Positions 63,078 through 64,000 of a DNA stretch of 64,000 nt are shown piece by piece (position 1 is the stretch's first letter; the number at the start of each line of letters is the position of its first letter). The stretch covers positions 274,671-338,670 of the forward strand of contig NZ_JALPRK010000002.1 in the NCBI RefSeq assembly GCF_023195895.1, read 5' to 3'. The notes below the pieces were generated by a model. The model was not told where the DNA came from. It ran no database searches and saw only the letters and a program-made list of their open reading frames with translations. This DNA is from Paenibacillus mellifer. Its GTDB lineage: Bacteria > Bacillota > Bacilli > Paenibacillales > Paenibacillaceae. The translations under genes and the position numbers were made by a program.

Positions 63078-63935
63078 ATGAATTTGTTGGAACTGATAAA
63101 AGCAATTATTCTTGGCCTGGTGGAGGGACTCACGGAGTTTGCTCCGGTATCCTCCACGGGGCATATGATCATCGTTGACGATATGTGGCTGAAAACCGGG
63201 GAACTACTTGGTTCCAAATATGTGGCGAATACGTTTAAAGTGGTCATTCAACTCGGCTCGATCCTGGCCGTTCTGGTCGTGTTCCGTCATCGATTTATCG
63301 ATTTGCTGGGACTGTCTCGCTGGATGCCGGGGAAGGCGAGGGGGGCAGCGGTTACGGTTCGACAAACAGGGCCGCGTTTGAAGCTGACGCAGGTCATCGT
63401 CGGATTGATCCCTGCCGGGATCCTCGGCGTGTTGTTTGAGGATTATATCGATGAGTACCTGTTCTCAACAGCAACGGTACTGATCGGTTTGGTGGTGGGG
63501 GCGTTGCTGATGATCGCCGCCGATCGGTTCGCGCCAAAGCGGGCGAATGTAGAGACCGTCGATCAAATTTCGTACAAGCAGGCGTTTAGCATCGGCTTAT
63601 TCCAATGCCTGTCGATCTGGCCGGGCTTCTCGCGTTCGGGTTCGACGATTTCCGGCGGGGTGCTGCTGGGTTTAAGTCACCGCGCGGCGGCTGACTTCAC
63701 TTTTATCATGGCCGTTCCGATCATGGCTGGAGCCAGCTTGATATCGCTGGTGAAAAATCTGGAGTATTTCACGATCGATGCGCTTCCGTTCTTTGTGGTG
63801 GGCTTCATCAGCGCCTTCGTGTTTGCGCTGTTGTCGATCCGGTTTTTTCTGAAGCTGATCGATCGAATCAAGTTGGTTCCGTTTGCGGTGTACCGCATCT
63901 TGTTGGCGATTGTCATTTGGGTGGTTTATTTCTAA
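63078..63935 (+). CDS. uppP: Undecaprenyl-diphosphatase (UppP/BacA)
   Basis: Dephosphorylates undecaprenyl pyrophosphate, the target of bacitracin. 285 residues, about eight membrane segments. The active-site motifs are VEGLTEFAPVSSTGHM near 13-29 and FQCLSIWPGFSRSGSTISGG near 175-194; Ala replaces the more usual Leu in LPVSSTGH. Located 11 bases after the DedA gene and downstream of the BceAB-type exporter, which makes a bacitracin/lipid-carrier cassette. Confidence 0.95.
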   Translation: MNLLELIKAIILGLVEGLTEFAPVSSTGHMIIVDDMWLKTGELLGSKYVANTFKVVIQLGSILAVLVVFRHRFIDLLGLSRWMPGKARGAAVTVRQTGPRLKLTQVIVGLIPAGILGVLFEDYIDEYLFSTATVLIGLVVGALLMIAADRFAPKRANVETVDQISYKQAFSIGLFQCLSIWPGFSRSGSTISGGVLLGLSHRAAADFTFIMAVPIMAGASLISLVKNLEYFTIDALPFFVVGFISAFVFALLSIRFFLKLIDRIKLVPFAVYRILLAIVIWVVYF

Positions 63936-63967
63936 TTTCTAAATCGCAAATACTGCATAAAAAGGCA

Positions 63968-64000
63968 AGAGATGCTGCGACACGGCAGCATCTCTTTTGG
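63968..64000 (+). terminator. Terminator after uppP
   Basis: GAGATGCTGC and GCAGCATCTC pair perfectly around GACACG, followed by TTTT at the window end. Confidence 0.85.

Overview
The window reads as chromosomal DNA of a mid-GC Gram-positive endospore former of the Paenibacillus type. Three things suggest this. The gene order follows the Bacillus subtilis trp-qcr-ypj-dapB-bsh-cca-birA-pan-dinG-asnS-dnaD segment. The respiratory complex is the Firmicutes QcrABC menaquinol:cytochrome c reductase. Bacillithiol genes and YpjB-type sporulation genes are present. Species cannot be assigned from sequence alone. No rRNA, tRNA, CRISPR array, prophage or transposase gene was found.

Layout. 1-8467: attenuator-like terminator, then trpEDCFBA, hisC and tyrA, the tryptophan/tyrosine/histidine branch, with overlapping genes and no trpG. 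8468-9360: a gene-free stretch with a MITE-like repeat bearing perfect 18-bp terminal inverted repeats, a truncated second copy, a nested hairpin element and a candidate 86-nt small RNA under a consensus promoter whose spacer is filled by a CcpA (cre) site. 9361-14035: AraC-type regulator divergent from a GH38 alpha-mannosidase, then two small minus-strand genes. 14186-17536: TPP riboswitch, attenuator and the thiamine salvage operon tenA-thiM-thiD-thiE. 17856-23255: ECF sigma/anti-sigma pair, histidine phosphatase, an unrecognised protein, a decayed hexapeptide-repeat gene fused in frame to an IDEAL-domain gene, and an MFS exporter with its winged-helix regulator.

23424-44810: conserved housekeeping block. 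It holds ypiF, qcrABC, ypjA, ypjB, ypjC, ypjD, a TPR gene, dapB, mgsA, bshB1, bshA, cca, birA, a structured leader with panBCD, a TPR gene, dinG, rex, mtaD and ypmB. 44915-53464: APH-type kinase, a membrane-anchored protein paired with a short FtsH-like protease, a divergent 3-hydroxyacyl-CoA dehydrogenase, ackA, asnS, dnaD and a RimK-type ligase. 53644-55291: DUF423 protein and secreted L-asparaginase on the minus strand.

55639-64000 looks like a cell-envelope stress island. It has an ECF sigma factor that probably starts at AUU, its anti-sigma factor, a membrane protein with three TM2-like repeats, a BceRS-type two-component system, a BceAB-type exporter, a DedA protein and undecaprenyl-diphosphatase UppP. 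Together these could sense lipid II-cycle antibiotics, protect undecaprenyl pyrophosphate, dephosphorylate it and return the carrier across the membrane.

Most promising unannotated signals: the catabolite-controlled small RNA near 9015-9100, the inverted-repeat element family (8474-8640, 8656-8735, 38241-38347), the structured pan leader at 35802-36016, and the envelope island with its unusual sigma start.
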